This document shows positions 25,896-35,295 of a stretch of DNA of 64,000 bases, piece by piece. Numbering within the stretch: the stretch's first letter is position 1; each line of letters opens with the position of its first letter. The notes below the pieces were generated by a model. It did no database searches, was not told the origin of the DNA, and saw nothing but the letters and a program-made list of their open reading frames with translations. Where the stretch lies: NCBI RefSeq assembly GCF_900129965.1, contig NZ_FQXM01000021.1:1-64000 (forward strand), written 5' to 3'. The position numbers were made by a program, and so were the translations under genes. Source of the DNA: Clostridium grantii DSM 8605 (GTDB lineage Bacteria; Bacillota; Clostridia; Clostridiales; Clostridiaceae).

Positions 25896-26297
25896 ATGAA
25901 AAAACAAATTTTATTTGTTATTATTTCTGCATTTCTAATATCACTCATAGGTTGTTCGAAATCAGAAACACATAATAATTTAGCAGAAGTTTCAAGCAAA
26001 AAAATTAATATTTCTGATAATATTTATGGGAAATATCGGAGGATTGAAGGAGTGATGTCAGAAACAATAACTTTAAATCCTGATTTTAGCTGGTACTGTT
26101 TAGACAATACATCTAGGAGCACTATATATGAAGATACTATCTCTAACGTTATTGCAAATGGTTATTTTGAATTAAAGGATGAGGACATTTACTTATATTA
26201 TAGCAGTGGGAAATTGAATAGTTCTTTTATAATAAAAGATAATAAAATTGTAGCAGCTGAGAATAATGGCGCAAAATGGGAAAAAATAAATGAATAA
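25896..26297 (+). CDS. Small lipoprotein, unknown function
   Basis: This 133-residue protein has a signal peptide MKKQILFVIISAFLISLIGC with lipobox LIGC, so it would be anchored outside the membrane. The mature part (YGKYRRIEGVMSETITLNPD onward) looks like a small beta-rich domain with a SWYCLDN motif. ATG 25896 with GGAGG upstream is preferred. It follows the glycan-binding-like gene on the same strand 83 bp away and may close the locus. Confidence 0.65.
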   Translation: MKKQILFVIISAFLISLIGCSKSETHNNLAEVSSKKINISDNIYGKYRRIEGVMSETITLNPDFSWYCLDNTSRSTIYEDTISNVIANGYFELKDEDIYLYYSSGKLNSSFIIKDNKIVAAENNGAKWEKINE

Positions 26298-26437
26298 CAT
26301 GGCAGTAATTTCAATTATTTGTGTGAAATATAATAAAGAGTTTATTGATGATAATTTAGTTTTTGTTTTTAATGAACTGAAATTGAATTTTCCAAAAATC
26401 TATGGTATAAAGGGGCAGCTCCCCTAACTCTAAATAA

Positions 26438-26751
26438 CCCTGTAAAAAATTTTGTGTAAACTCAATAAAAACAACTTCTTCTTGGCAATAATTGAGATAA
26501 TAATATATTACAAGAAGGAGTTTTTTTATATGTCAATTTGTCGAAAGAATTATTAAAAGTGTATATTCAAGAACAGAAATTCACTTACCAACAGATATAT
26601 TAGATGCATTAAATTTTATGGATGCTACGCGCTACTAAGTACGAGAAGATAACAGGTAGTTGTTAAGGCAGCATATGCAGTGATAGGCGTAAATTTAGAT
26701 GGTGAAAAAGAAGTCTTAGGAGTATGGATTGGAGCTAATGAAAGCAGCAAA
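26438..26751 (+). mobile_element. Internally deleted IS256-family element
   Basis: The left end CCCTGTAAAAAATTTTGTGT is the same as that at 45294. The start of the transposase (frameshifted: ELLKVYIQEQKFTYQ) is joined to an internal part (MDAT..., then VIGVNLDGEKEVLGVWIGAN). Most of the DDE domain is gone. The remnant cannot transpose but could in principle be recognised if a right end existed; none was seen. Confidence 0.75.
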
Positions 26752-27059
26752 GTAGAAATAAACTTGAAGTAATGAAAAAGAAAGCCCAAGAAAGAATAAA
26801 TGAATACCACCATGATTTGGAGAAGCTTGTCTTATTATAAATTGTGATAATGATTATCAGTAAAATATGATAATCACAGCAAGTTGGGTCTCAAGTTCTC
26901 TCGCAGGGGGGACCTCACCCCACTTTTGTAGAAAGTTGAGAAGTTGTCCATAAAAAAAGGAGTAGAGTGTGACACGTTGGCCAGGAGGAAATGCTGATGA
27001 GATTGGAAAGGGAAAATTTATCTATTGTTGTCTGGATAACTTTAGCCTTAAAGTGTTAA
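26752..27059. other. Non-coding stretch with a Fur-type box
   Basis: No intact gene. It holds a perfect Fur-like palindrome (26845-26859) and short GC-richer hairpin-like sequence around 26880-26930 (AGCAAGTTGGGTCTCAAG onward) that is weakly reminiscent of the RAYT repeats. Confidence 0.4.
26845..26859. promoter_or_regulatory. Fur-box-like palindrome, orphan
   Basis: TGATAATGATTATCA is a perfect 7-1-7 inverted repeat equal to the core Fur/PerR-type operator. No iron gene starts immediately downstream; the nearest uptake operon is at 29739 on the same strand with unrelated genes between. It is probably a relic. Confidence 0.5.
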
Positions 27060-27602
27060 TTAAATCAGTCTGCATTCGTAGATAGGTATATAAGTTAATT
27101 TACCATTAATCTTTATACTCTCCATTAAGGAAATAGCTTCAACATTAATATTTTCTTTTGAATTTATATTATTCTGTAGTATATTAAAATTTCCCTTTAA
27201 AATTGCATCCCTCAATAATGTTATATGTGGAGTGAAGGATCTCACTTCTTTTTTTATTCCTATTTTCTCAAGTTCTTCTTCTAGATTCATGAATAGTTCA
27301 TCTAGTAAACATTCCTTTTCAGTGAGGCCCATCCAAATTATTTTTTTATTTCCTCTTAGGAAAAATCCCAAAGTATCCGTTTGAATTTTAAAAGGAACTA
27401 ATTTAGTTGCAGTTTTTTTAATAGCTTTTTTTAAAGATAAAACTTCATCTTGGGTTTGTTCGCCTATATATTTCAAGGTAATATGAAAGTTTTCAATATC
27501 ACTAAAATTACCTTTTTCTACGTTATCATGTATACCCACCTGAATTTCATATAAATATTTTTTTATTTTCTTAGATAATTCAATTGAAATAAAGACTCTC
27601 AA
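27060..27602 (-). CDS. thpR: RNA 2',3'-cyclic phosphodiesterase (2H family)
   Basis: This 180-residue enzyme carries both HxTx motifs: NFHITLKYIGE (about residues 37-47) and FTPHITLLRDA (about 122-132). It hydrolyses 2',3'-cyclic phosphates on RNA ends and can ligate tRNA halves in the reverse direction. The start is TTG 27602 (MRVFISIEL) with GGAGGAA 6-7 nt upstream; a TTG five codons earlier overlaps that ribosome site. It is a lone gene. Confidence 0.85.
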   Translation of the reverse strand: MRVFISIELSKKIKKYLYEIQVGIHDNVEKGNFSDIENFHITLKYIGEQTQDEVLSLKKAIKKTATKLVPFKIQTDTLGFFLRGNKKIIWMGLTEKECLLDELFMNLEEELEKIGIKKEVRSFTPHITLLRDAILKGNFNILQNNINSKENINVEAISLMESIKINGKLTYIPIYECRLI

Positions 27603-27996
27603 AAGTAATTCCTCCAATGTTAGAATATTTTATAATAGTTTAACCATTTAGGCAAATAAAAATTAGCTAAATGCTTTAAGTTCATACCAAGATATTTATG
27701 TATTCTGAACAGGTTAGCAAATAGAAATATTGATATAGTTGCATATATATACATACTTATAGTCATATGATATAATTTAACAAATAATAGGAGACGGTTC
27801 ATTAGAATTTGATTATAAACTTAAAAAAGCAAAGTGGACTAAAGAGATACTTTAAGTAAAAATGAGTTAATCTAATAAGCGCCATAGGCTTCAAGTTGGT
27901 ACAAATCATTTGTCAGCAGAGGGAACCACCTAGCTAGGAGGCTTTGCTGATGTGATTGCTTAAATAATATTTATATTTCACATAGGGGGGATTTTT
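27603..27996. other. Intergenic, nothing recognised
   Basis: AT-rich sequence with a hairpin near 27920-27958 (TCAGCA...TGCTGA, with an inner CCTAGCTAGG). No gene or remnant is recognised. The region ends with GGGGGG as ribosome site of the next gene. Confidence 0.3.
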
Positions 27997-28548
27997 TTGA
28001 AGTTGGTATTTTTAATTGGAGATGCGTCTGTTGGAAAAATGACAGTGGGACAAGAACTTATGAAAATCACAGAATTACGCTTATTTCATAATCATATGAG
28101 CATTGAACCAGTTATTGAAATATTCGGTTATTTTCATGGACAATCAATAAATAAAATAAGAAAGATTGTGTTTGAAGAATTTGCGGCATCAGATAATTAT
28201 GGATTAATATTTACATATATGTGGGCTTTTGACCAAAAATCCGATTGGGATTATGTAGAAAATGTAACTAATATCTTTAGAAAAAAAGGTGCTGATGTTT
28301 ATTATGTGGAACTTGTTGCACATCAAGCAATAAGATTACAAAGGAATAATACCGAAAATCGCTTAAGGCATAAGGCTTCAAAGCGAGATATTGAAATCTC
28401 TAATCAAAGACTTATCGATGATGATAAGAATTATCGTTGTGTTAGCAACCAGGGTGAAATACAGTTTGACAACTATATTAAAATTGACAATTCCAATCTT
28501 TCGGCAGAATTTGTTGCAAAAACAATAAAAGAACGCTTTAATTTATGA
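27997..28548 (+). CDS. P-loop nucleotide kinase-like protein
   Basis: This 183-residue protein starts TTG 27997 after CATAGGGGGG. The P-loop is LIGDASVGKMTVGQEL (residues 6-21), with methionine replacing the usual S/T after GK, though T20-equivalent follows. Other blocks are LFHNHMSIEP and IFTYMWAFDQKSDWDYV. RLRHKASKRDIEISNQRL is a lid-like basic stretch. This matches small AAA/shikimate-kinase-like proteins of unknown substrate; a phosphotransferase role is inferred from fold only. Confidence 0.65.
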   Translation: MKLVFLIGDASVGKMTVGQELMKITELRLFHNHMSIEPVIEIFGYFHGQSINKIRKIVFEEFAASDNYGLIFTYMWAFDQKSDWDYVENVTNIFRKKGADVYYVELVAHQAIRLQRNNTENRLRHKASKRDIEISNQRLIDDDKNYRCVSNQGEIQFDNYIKIDNSNLSAEFVAKTIKERFNL

Positions 28549-29144
28549 TTTTATAAACAAAGTAAGCATCACATTGACTACATCATTGACTTTTTTTGAT
28601 AGATTAAAAGGGGAGATACCACATATAGCATAAATGAAGGAACATAACAATGATGATGGGCGAATTATATCTGATTAGCTGGTGTGGAACAGTTGAACAA
28701 GCTTAATTATTAGTTGGAATAAGAAGGTTGCCACTTGTTTATCAATAGGTAAATATCCTATTTCCTCTGGTTTCTTTTACAATGGAAGCTCCTACAGTAA
28801 TTGTTGCTAATTTATGAGAAAGAAAAGCTAGTAGAATACTGGGAAGGGGCTTTGCAGTTGTGAGTATGATATTCTTGAAAAACTGGAGGATATTCAGAAT
28901 TTCATATAGCCATAGTTTTGACCATATCCATCGTTTTATCCATGTGGGAGAATAGCATATACAAGTTTAGTACCCCTACATAATGAAACTAAGTGAACTA
29001 AGTATGTGTTGCTAATCTAGATACTTTTAGATAATATAAGATATATAGTTATTTATGAATAATTTTATAAATAACTATATAAAATCAAATTCAAAGAACT
29101 TAAGCAAAGTAATGAAGGGTTCTAAATTAGGAGAAAAGTTGATT
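28549..29144. other. Long non-coding stretch, decayed
   Basis: About 600 bases without a credible gene. Short open stretches occur in several frames but none gives a domain. An extension of the CsoR frame to ATG 29055 is open but has no ribosome site. It is probably degraded coding sequence. Confidence 0.3.
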
Positions 29145-29489
29145 ATGGAAGAAAACGAACAAGCTTATATCCATAAGGGATTTTCTGAAACAGAACATTT
29201 ACATATTCACAACCAGGGTCGTAAACATGTTCATAAGAATACAAAAGCGGTACTAAATCGGATTTCTCGTGCAAGCGGACATTTGGAATCGGTAAAGAGG
29301 ATGGTGGAAGCTGGAAAGGACTGTAGTGAGGTGCTGATTCAGTTGTCAGCAGTCATATCAGCGCTTAATAATACTGGGAAGGTAATTTTAAAGGAGCATA
29401 TGGAACATTGCATTGTGGATGCGGTAGAATCAGGAGATCAAACAGCAATTGAAAAGTTGAATAAAGCTATAGATAGTTTTATCAAATAA
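29145..29489 (+). CDS. csoR: CsoR/FrmR-family metal- or aldehyde-sensing repressor
   Basis: This 114-residue all-helical DNA-binding protein of the DUF156 family has NRISRASGHLESVKRMVEAG, then GKDCSEVLIQLSAV with the conserved Cys. ILKEHMEHCIVDAVESGD supplies the His and second Cys, giving the Cys-His-Cys ligand set of copper-type CsoR. An extra His-rich N-terminus (HLHIHNQGRKHVHK) could bind metal too. ATG 29145 with AGGAG upstream is chosen over an in-frame ATG at 29055. No copper ATPase or chaperone gene is adjacent, so its target is unclear. A terminator follows. Confidence 0.85.
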   Translation: MEENEQAYIHKGFSETEHLHIHNQGRKHVHKNTKAVLNRISRASGHLESVKRMVEAGKDCSEVLIQLSAVISALNNTGKVILKEHMEHCIVDAVESGDQTAIEKLNKAIDSFIK

Positions 29490-29591
29490 TGATAATAATT
29501 CATATTTTATTAAATTATGTATCCCTATCCGGGGTATATGTTGTGGGAAAATAAATAAATTCTAGGCATACTATTTACCTGAATAGTCATG

Positions 29592-29636
29592 AAAATGCGC
29601 ATTCTTGAAGAAATTCAAAAATGCGCATTTTATATC
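29592..29636 (+). terminator. Terminator after csoR
   Basis: AAAATGCGCATT pairs with AATGCGCATTTT over a 16-nt loop; a short T-rich run follows. Confidence 0.65.
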
Positions 29637-29738
29637 CCCCTTGATGGCTTGTTCTTTAAGAAAAATATACTATACTTTTTTTATATAGAAGTGACTTTTG
29701 TTAGTCGAATTTTTTATAAAATTATATAGGGGTGAAAA

Positions 29739-30759
29739 ATGAATAAAATTAGAAGAATTATTACACTAATTACTACAATATGTATTTTGGCTATGTTGGC
29801 AGTAGGTTGCCAAAAGGGAAAGGTTGAGAATTCACAGGGCACAGAAGGACAAACTGTTAAGGTTATTGATTCTAGAGGAAAAGAAGTTGAAGTAAACTAT
29901 CCAGCAAAAAAATTGTATGTCTTTTAAATAGTGGGGTTAATGATTTGTACATGCTAGGCGCAAAAGACCAAGTAATAGCTATTGATAAGTGGACTTATGA
30001 CAATAAAAAAGTTTATGAATTTACTTTACAAATTGATGAAAGAGTAAAAAATAAAACTCTTCCTGCAATTGATAAAAATATCGAAGATATTGTTGGAATG
30101 AAACCGGATGTAGTAGTAATGTGGGCAGGTCAGAAGGATGATATAAAAACCCTTGAAGATAAGGGCGTAAAAGTAATAGGAATACAAGTAGACAATTTTG
30201 AACAAGTTTATACCAAAATGGATATATTGGGTAAAATCTCAGGCAAAGAAAAAAGAGCAGATGAAATAATCAATTATACTAAAAAAGAACTTGAAAATAT
30301 TAATAATAAATTGAAGAACATAGACCCAATAAAAAAACCTTCTGCTATGTTTGGGGACCTACAAAGCTGGATATCGCAGGGAGTAATAGTACAGGTGATA
30401 GTATTATAAAAATGAGTGGAGCTAAGAATATAGCTGAAGACATAAATGATGAACATATAGTTATTAAGATGGAAGATGTTGTAAAGAGGAATCCCGAAGC
30501 TATTTTGATGTGGAATATGAATGATTTAAATCCGGAAGACTACCTTAAGGATTCTCAATGGAAAAATATAAAGGCAGTAGTAGACAAAAAAGTTGTTGAA
30601 CTACCTGATGCTTTCTATTGTGACCTTTGGACAGTGAAGTATGTTTATTCAGTTAATTTTATAGCGAAAACACTTTATCCAGATTTATTTGAGGATACTG
30701 ATCTTGAAAAATATAAAACTTATATGTTGAAAAAATTATACAATATTGATTTTAAATAA
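29739..30759 (+). pseudogene. Fe3+/corrinoid-type ABC substrate-binding protein, two frameshifts
   Basis: The N-terminus is a lipoprotein signal (CILAMLAVGCQKGK). KVIDSRGKEVEVNYPAKK opens the periplasmic-binding domain. After a shift near 29915 the frame continues LNSGVNDLYMLGAKDQVIA and then MKPDVVVMWAGQKDD. After a second shift near 30370-30400 it continues LDIAGSNSTGDSIIKMSGAK to the normal end at 30759. All parts of the family (COG0614) are present in order, so either the gene died recently or the sequence has two indel errors. Downstream permease and ATPase are intact. Confidence 0.8.
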
Positions 30760-30798
30760 AAGTAAGTGATGTTAGCTTGCTAATTAAGGACGGATTAT

Positions 30799-31803
30799 AT
30801 GAATAAAATATCACAAAAGGTTGTAATGCTTTTACCTATTCCTGTTTTTCTAATTACTTTATGCATAGGTTCTTATTATATACCTGTTTCAAAAGTAGTA
30901 GACTTAATACTTTATAAGATAAGTGGCTATACAATTTTTAATAGTATAATTGATATGAATAGTTTAAGTGTATTATTTGACATAAGGCTTCCTAGGGTTA
31001 TTCTCTCCATGCTGGTTGGGGCAAGTCTCTCTGTTGCAGGGACCTCGTTTCAAGCAGTACTAAAGAATCCTCTTGCTGAGCCTTATACTCTTGGATTATC
31101 CTCTGGGGCAGCTTTTGGAGCTGCCCTTGCATTGTCTTTTCTAAATATACCTGTTCAAATCAGTGCTTTCTTTTTTGCTTTTATTAGTGTTGCTATTTGC
31201 TACTTGGTTGCTACCAAAGATGGAGAAACATCTGTGGTATCTCTTATTTTATCAGGTGTTGTTATATCTTCATCATTTACAGCTTTTCTATCAGTTTTGC
31301 AAATAATGATAGATCCCATGAAGCTTCAAGGTTTGATATATTGGATAATGGGAAGTCTTCACACTTCTAGTTGGGAGAAAATTTATTCAGTGCTTCCTTA
31401 TATGCTTCTAGGATTCATATTGACATTTATTTTTAGGTGGAAGCTAAATATACTAGCACTTGGAGAAAAAGATTCTACAATTTTAGGAGTAAATCCCCAA
31501 AAATACAAGATTATTTTTATTTTTGCATCTACACTTCTGGCTTCCTCAGCTGTATCTGTTTCTGGAATTATTAGCTTAGTGGGATTGATGATTCCCCACA
31601 TTTTAAGAATGCTTTTTGGTCCTGATAATCGCAAAATGATTCCCATGTCCTTTTGTTTAGGAGCGTCTTATCTGGCAATTATAGACTGTTTTTCTAGAAA
31701 TCTGTGCTCCTTTGAAATTCCTATTGGAATTTTAACAACCATTATAGGGGCTCCATATTTTATAGTTCTCATTAGAAAAATGAAAGCAGGTGGGTGGCAG
31801 TGA
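30799..31803 (+). CDS. FecCD-family ABC transporter permease
   Basis: This 334-residue inner-membrane permease has about ten hydrophobic helices. Signatures are RLPRVILSMLVGASLSVAGT, FQAVLKNPLAEPYTLGLSSG and GLMIPHILRMLFGPDNRK near the coupling loop. It works as a dimer with the following ATPase to import siderophore, heme or cobalamin-type ligands; the substrate cannot be told. It begins ATG 30799 after AAGGACGG and overlaps the ATPase gene by 10 bp. Confidence 0.9.
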   Translation: MNKISQKVVMLLPIPVFLITLCIGSYYIPVSKVVDLILYKISGYTIFNSIIDMNSLSVLFDIRLPRVILSMLVGASLSVAGTSFQAVLKNPLAEPYTLGLSSGAAFGAALALSFLNIPVQISAFFFAFISVAICYLVATKDGETSVVSLILSGVVISSSFTAFLSVLQIMIDPMKLQGLIYWIMGSLHTSSWEKIYSVLPYMLLGFILTFIFRWKLNILALGEKDSTILGVNPQKYKIIFIFASTLLASSAVSVSGIISLVGLMIPHILRMLFGPDNRKMIPMSFCLGASYLAIIDCFSRNLCSFEIPIGILTTIIGAPYFIVLIRKMKAGGWQ

Positions 31804-32555
31804 TAAAGATTGAAGATGTTACAATTGCATATCAAAAACAAACTGTACTTGAAAAAGTGAACCTAAATATAGAAAAAGGGATTATAACTACTTTTCTAGG
31901 GCCCAATGGAAGTGGAAAAACATCACTGATGTCATCCATTAATGGAACAATAAAGCCGGCAGAGGGAAGCATATTTATAGATGGAAGAGACATATCAAAG
32001 TTAAAAACAAAGAGTCTTGCAAAAATTGTTGCTACTGTTCCACAACTGTATAATTTCAATTTCAATTTTTCTGTTTTTGATATGGTTCTATTGGGAAGAG
32101 CTCCACATATAGGATATATGCCTAAAGCAGAGGATACTGAAAAAGTTGAAGAAGCAATTTATCATATAGGTATCCAGCATATAAAGAATAAAGAATTTAA
32201 TAAACTAAGTGGTGGAGAAAAACAGCTCGTTATGATAGCACGGGCGATTGCCCAAGATACAGAGGTTATTTTACTGGATGAGCCTACCTCATATTTGGAT
32301 TTAAAGAATCAACTTAAAGTGTTGCGAATAGTAAAGGAAATTAATTCACTAAAAAATGTTACATGTATTATGACACTTCACGATCCTAATCATGCACTTA
32401 TGTATTCAGATAAGATTGTGCTTTTTAATAATGGAGCTGTTGAAACAGGTACCATTGATAACATAATTAATTCTAAAAGCATTTTCGATGTTTATGGAGT
32501 TAAAGCAGAGATAGTGAACATCGCTAATAGAAAATATGTGATACCTGAATATTAA
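31794..32555 (+). CDS. ABC transporter ATPase, iron/cobalamin uptake type
   Basis: This 253-residue ATPase has Walker A FLGPNGSGKTSLM (about residues 33-45), Q-loop VPQLYNF, signature KLSGGEKQLVMIARAIAQD, Walker B VILLDEPTSYLD and H-loop TLHDPNHA. It pairs with the FecCD permease upstream, whose end it overlaps (GTG 31794; another GTG two codons later is possible). It powers uptake from the cytoplasmic side. Confidence 0.9.
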   Translation: MAVIKIEDVTIAYQKQTVLEKVNLNIEKGIITTFLGPNGSGKTSLMSSINGTIKPAEGSIFIDGRDISKLKTKSLAKIVATVPQLYNFNFNFSVFDMVLLGRAPHIGYMPKAEDTEKVEEAIYHIGIQHIKNKEFNKLSGGEKQLVMIARAIAQDTEVILLDEPTSYLDLKNQLKVLRIVKEINSLKNVTCIMTLHDPNHALMYSDKIVLFNNGAVETGTIDNIINSKSIFDVYGVKAEIVNIANRKYVIPEY

Positions 32556-32580
32556 TAAATTAATCAAAGGGGGGATAGTA

Positions 32581-33453
32581 ATGAAGAGAGTTTTTGAATC
32601 TCATATACACTTTCCAATTGATATGTATGAGGCAGAATTTACTAAAAAGATTGATGCTGAAACTTTACGACTTATAGATCATCTTGTTGAAAACCTAGTT
32701 AAAGCAAATGTAGTTAAGGCATCATTGCTTGGAGGACGAGGAAAAGTAAATGAAATGGTGAAGGAGGCAATGAAAAGATATCCAGAATTATTTATTGGAT
32801 TAGCTTATATCGATATTGATAAGGATAACCCTCAAATATTAAATTATTATAAGGATTGTGGGTTTAAGGGTATAAAAATAATTTGTCCTAATAGCAATTA
32901 TGACGAAGAAAAATATTATCCCTTTTATGAGCTGGCTGAAAAGTTGAATATGGTAGTATTATTTCATACTGGAGTAATTGGCAATGCAGTAGATTACCTA
33001 GTAGACTCTCCTTTTGACAAGAGACTCATTGAACCTTCAAGGGAATTTGAGAGCAAAATAAAAAGATTTAACTCTTCTTCTCGTTTTATGTTACCTATAT
33101 ACTTGGATAATATAGCATTAAAATTTCCAGAACTTAAGATTATTGGTGCTCATTTGGGATATGGAATGTATGATATATCTTGTGCAATTGCAAGATTTAG
33201 AAGAAATGTATTTTTTGATTTATCCGGTGGAGATGTAATCAGAAGACATATCACTGAAAGAAGGCTTATTGGTAAAGAAATTTCTTCTTATAAATTATTA
33301 TACGCTTCAGATGGTTTACCTGAAAGAGTCTATGATGATGTGAAAATATGGGAGGAAGAGCTTTCTAGATATGGACTTTGCGATAATGAAATTGATAATA
33401 TAATGTATTTAAATGCTGCTAGAATTTATGGAGTTGAAGAACTTGAAGGATAA
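32581..33453 (+). CDS. Amidohydrolase-superfamily metal-dependent hydrolase
   Basis: This 290-residue TIM-barrel hydrolase has the metal-binding HxH in FESHIHF (residues 5-11). A further His is in VVLFHTGVIG, another in IIGAHLGYGMYD, and the catalytic Asp in LLYASDGLPER. This is the amidohydrolase_2 (decarboxylase/TIM-barrel hydrolase) pattern. It starts ATG 32581 with GGGGGG upstream, 25 bp after the ABC ATPase, so it is probably in the same operon. It may process the imported ligand. Substrate unknown. Confidence 0.75.
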   Translation: MKRVFESHIHFPIDMYEAEFTKKIDAETLRLIDHLVENLVKANVVKASLLGGRGKVNEMVKEAMKRYPELFIGLAYIDIDKDNPQILNYYKDCGFKGIKIICPNSNYDEEKYYPFYELAEKLNMVVLFHTGVIGNAVDYLVDSPFDKRLIEPSREFESKIKRFNSSSRFMLPIYLDNIALKFPELKIIGAHLGYGMYDISCAIARFRRNVFFDLSGGDVIRRHITERRLIGKEISSYKLLYASDGLPERVYDDVKIWEEELSRYGLCDNEIDNIMYLNAARIYGVEELEG

Positions 33454-33510
33454 ATTGATTTAGTTACATAGAAACAAACAGGTATTGTACCACGAAGTTA
33501 AAATTAATAG

Positions 33511-33554
33511 CTCTCGCCCTCAAGATTAAAAGTCTTGGGGGTGAGAGTTTTTTT
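33511..33554 (+). terminator. Terminator of the uptake operon
   Basis: CTCTCGCCCTCAAGA pairs with TCTTGGGGGTGAGAG and seven T residues follow. It closes the 29739-33453 unit. Confidence 0.8.
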
Positions 33555-33810
33555 ATATGCTTTTTGTTTTATTTGAGAAGAAAAAATAAAAATTTATTAA
33601 TCATATGAAACCTTACCTTTGTGTAAAATTCTTAGATAAAATCTAACTAATCGAAAGATTTGAACCTTTTGCAGTGGGAGCACAAAAATGTTTAAAATAA
33701 TCAGTATTAATTATGCTTATGTATAAAGGTACAAAGAAATGCAAAACGTATAGTTAAGGAGTAAAAGGATTAATTTGTATATATGCTTTTGAATGTAGGT
33801 GATAAAAATA

Positions 33811-35295
33811 ATGAAAACAAATTTTGATAAAAATATCGATTTAATCATTAATGAAATAGGAGCTAAAAGTATTGTAAATATAAAAAAAATTTTAATGGGA
33901 AAAAATAAGGATATCAATGCTGCCATTATATTTGTAAGTGGATTAGTAAATAATGATAGTATAGATAGAGATGTATTGACACCATTGATGTTTAAAGTAA
34001 ATGAAGAGTTAATTTTAAAAGAAAGTACTGCAGAATATATTTGTAAAAGATATATACCCATGTCCGGGACCATCGTAGAAACAGATATCAATAAGGTTAT
34101 AGAGTCCATAAAATCAGGAAAGACGGCCATATTGATAGATGGAGTGGAAAGCTTCATAGTTGCTGATACTGTGGGTGGAGAACGTCGTTCCATAACTGAT
34201 TCACCTTCAGAATCGGCAATTAGAGGTCCGAGAGAAGGGTTCGTGGAAAACATTGAAGTAAATATTAGTATGATAAGAAGAAGAATTAAAGATAAAAATT
34301 TAGAGATAGAAACATTTAAGCTAGGAAGACGCTCTCAAACAGATTTAGCACTAATATACATTGAAGATATAGTAGATAAAGATGTTTTAAATGAAGTTCG
34401 TAATAGAATAATGACTATTGATGTTGATTTAGTAGATGACACTGGGGTTTTGGAACAATATATAGAAGATAGTAGTTACTCTATATTCCCACAAATTTAT
34501 GGTACTGAAAGACCTGATATAATAAATGCAAATTTAATGGAAGGGCGAATAGCTATCATATTAGGTGGAACTCCTTATGTTCTCACAGTACCTGGCATTT
34601 TTGTAGAATTCTTTCAAGCGGTTGAAGATTATAATGAGAGAATGATAATTTCATCCTTTTCAAGATTTCTACGAATTATAGCAATTTTTATAATAATAAC
34701 ATTGCCCTCTATATATTTAGCACTAATACAATACAATGCTGAACTTATACCGGTGAAATTTATAAATCCTATTGTGCAGTCTAGGAGAGGGATAGCTTTA
34801 ACACCTCTTTTTGAAGTATTAGCAATGGAAATAGTAGTAGAATTTTTAAGAGAAGGAGGGCTTAGGTTACCTCCTAGAATAGCTTCAACACTAAGTATAG
34901 TAGGAGGTATTATCATAGGAAATACTGCAATTGAGTCTAAAATAGTGAGCCCTACTACTTTACTTGTAGTTGGAATAAGTGTTATAGCTACTTTTTTAAT
35001 ACCTAGTTATGAAATGTCCCTTAGTATAAGGTTTATAAGATTTCCTATGCTGATAATTACAAGTGCTATGGGGTTCTTAGGTCTAACAGCGGGTGTGTTT
35101 TTTTTGATAATCCATCTTTTCTCTTTAGAAAGCTTTGGGGTACCTTATATTTGCTTTAAAAAGAGTGACATGAAAGATATTTTTATACGATCTACATCAT
35201 GGAAGATGAATAAAAGACCAGAATCAATTCCTAATAATAACCCAATAAGACAGAGTGATTTTAGGAAGCAGTTCAGGAGGAATAAAAATGGATAA
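33811..35295 (+). CDS. gerKA: Spore germination receptor subunit A (GerA family)
   Basis: This 494-residue GerA/SpoVAF-type protein has a soluble N-terminal half with KRYIPMSGTIVETDINKVIE, the strongly conserved RRSITDSPSESAIRGPREGF (about residues 130-149) and RRRIKDKNLEIETFKLG. A C-terminal half follows with about five membrane segments, including LALIQYNAELIP and the GGLRLPPRIASTLSIVGGII block. It forms the inner-membrane germinant receptor with the B and C subunits that follow. ATG 33811 is preferred over GTG 33799. Its end overlaps gerKB by 8 bp, giving translational coupling. Confidence 0.9.
   Translation: MKTNFDKNIDLIINEIGAKSIVNIKKILMGKNKDINAAIIFVSGLVNNDSIDRDVLTPLMFKVNEELILKESTAEYICKRYIPMSGTIVETDINKVIESIKSGKTAILIDGVESFIVADTVGGERRSITDSPSESAIRGPREGFVENIEVNISMIRRRIKDKNLEIETFKLGRRSQTDLALIYIEDIVDKDVLNEVRNRIMTIDVDLVDDTGVLEQYIEDSSYSIFPQIYGTERPDIINANLMEGRIAIILGGTPYVLTVPGIFVEFFQAVEDYNERMIISSFSRFLRIIAIFIIITLPSIYLALIQYNAELIPVKFINPIVQSRRGIALTPLFEVLAMEIVVEFLREGGLRLPPRIASTLSIVGGIIIGNTAIESKIVSPTTLLVVGISVIATFLIPSYEMSLSIRFIRFPMLIITSAMGFLGLTAGVFFLIIHLFSLESFGVPYICFKKSDMKDIFIRSTSWKMNKRPESIPNNNPIRQSDFRKQFRRNKNG

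Noticed and set aside
27620..27802. 60-codon minus-strand frame
   Set aside because: No start signal or family resemblance; the AT-rich composition makes such frames common.
29055..29144. N-terminal extension of the CsoR-type protein
   Set aside because: The frame is open to ATG 29055 but lacks a ribosome site, whereas AGGAG precedes ATG 29145, giving the normal family length.
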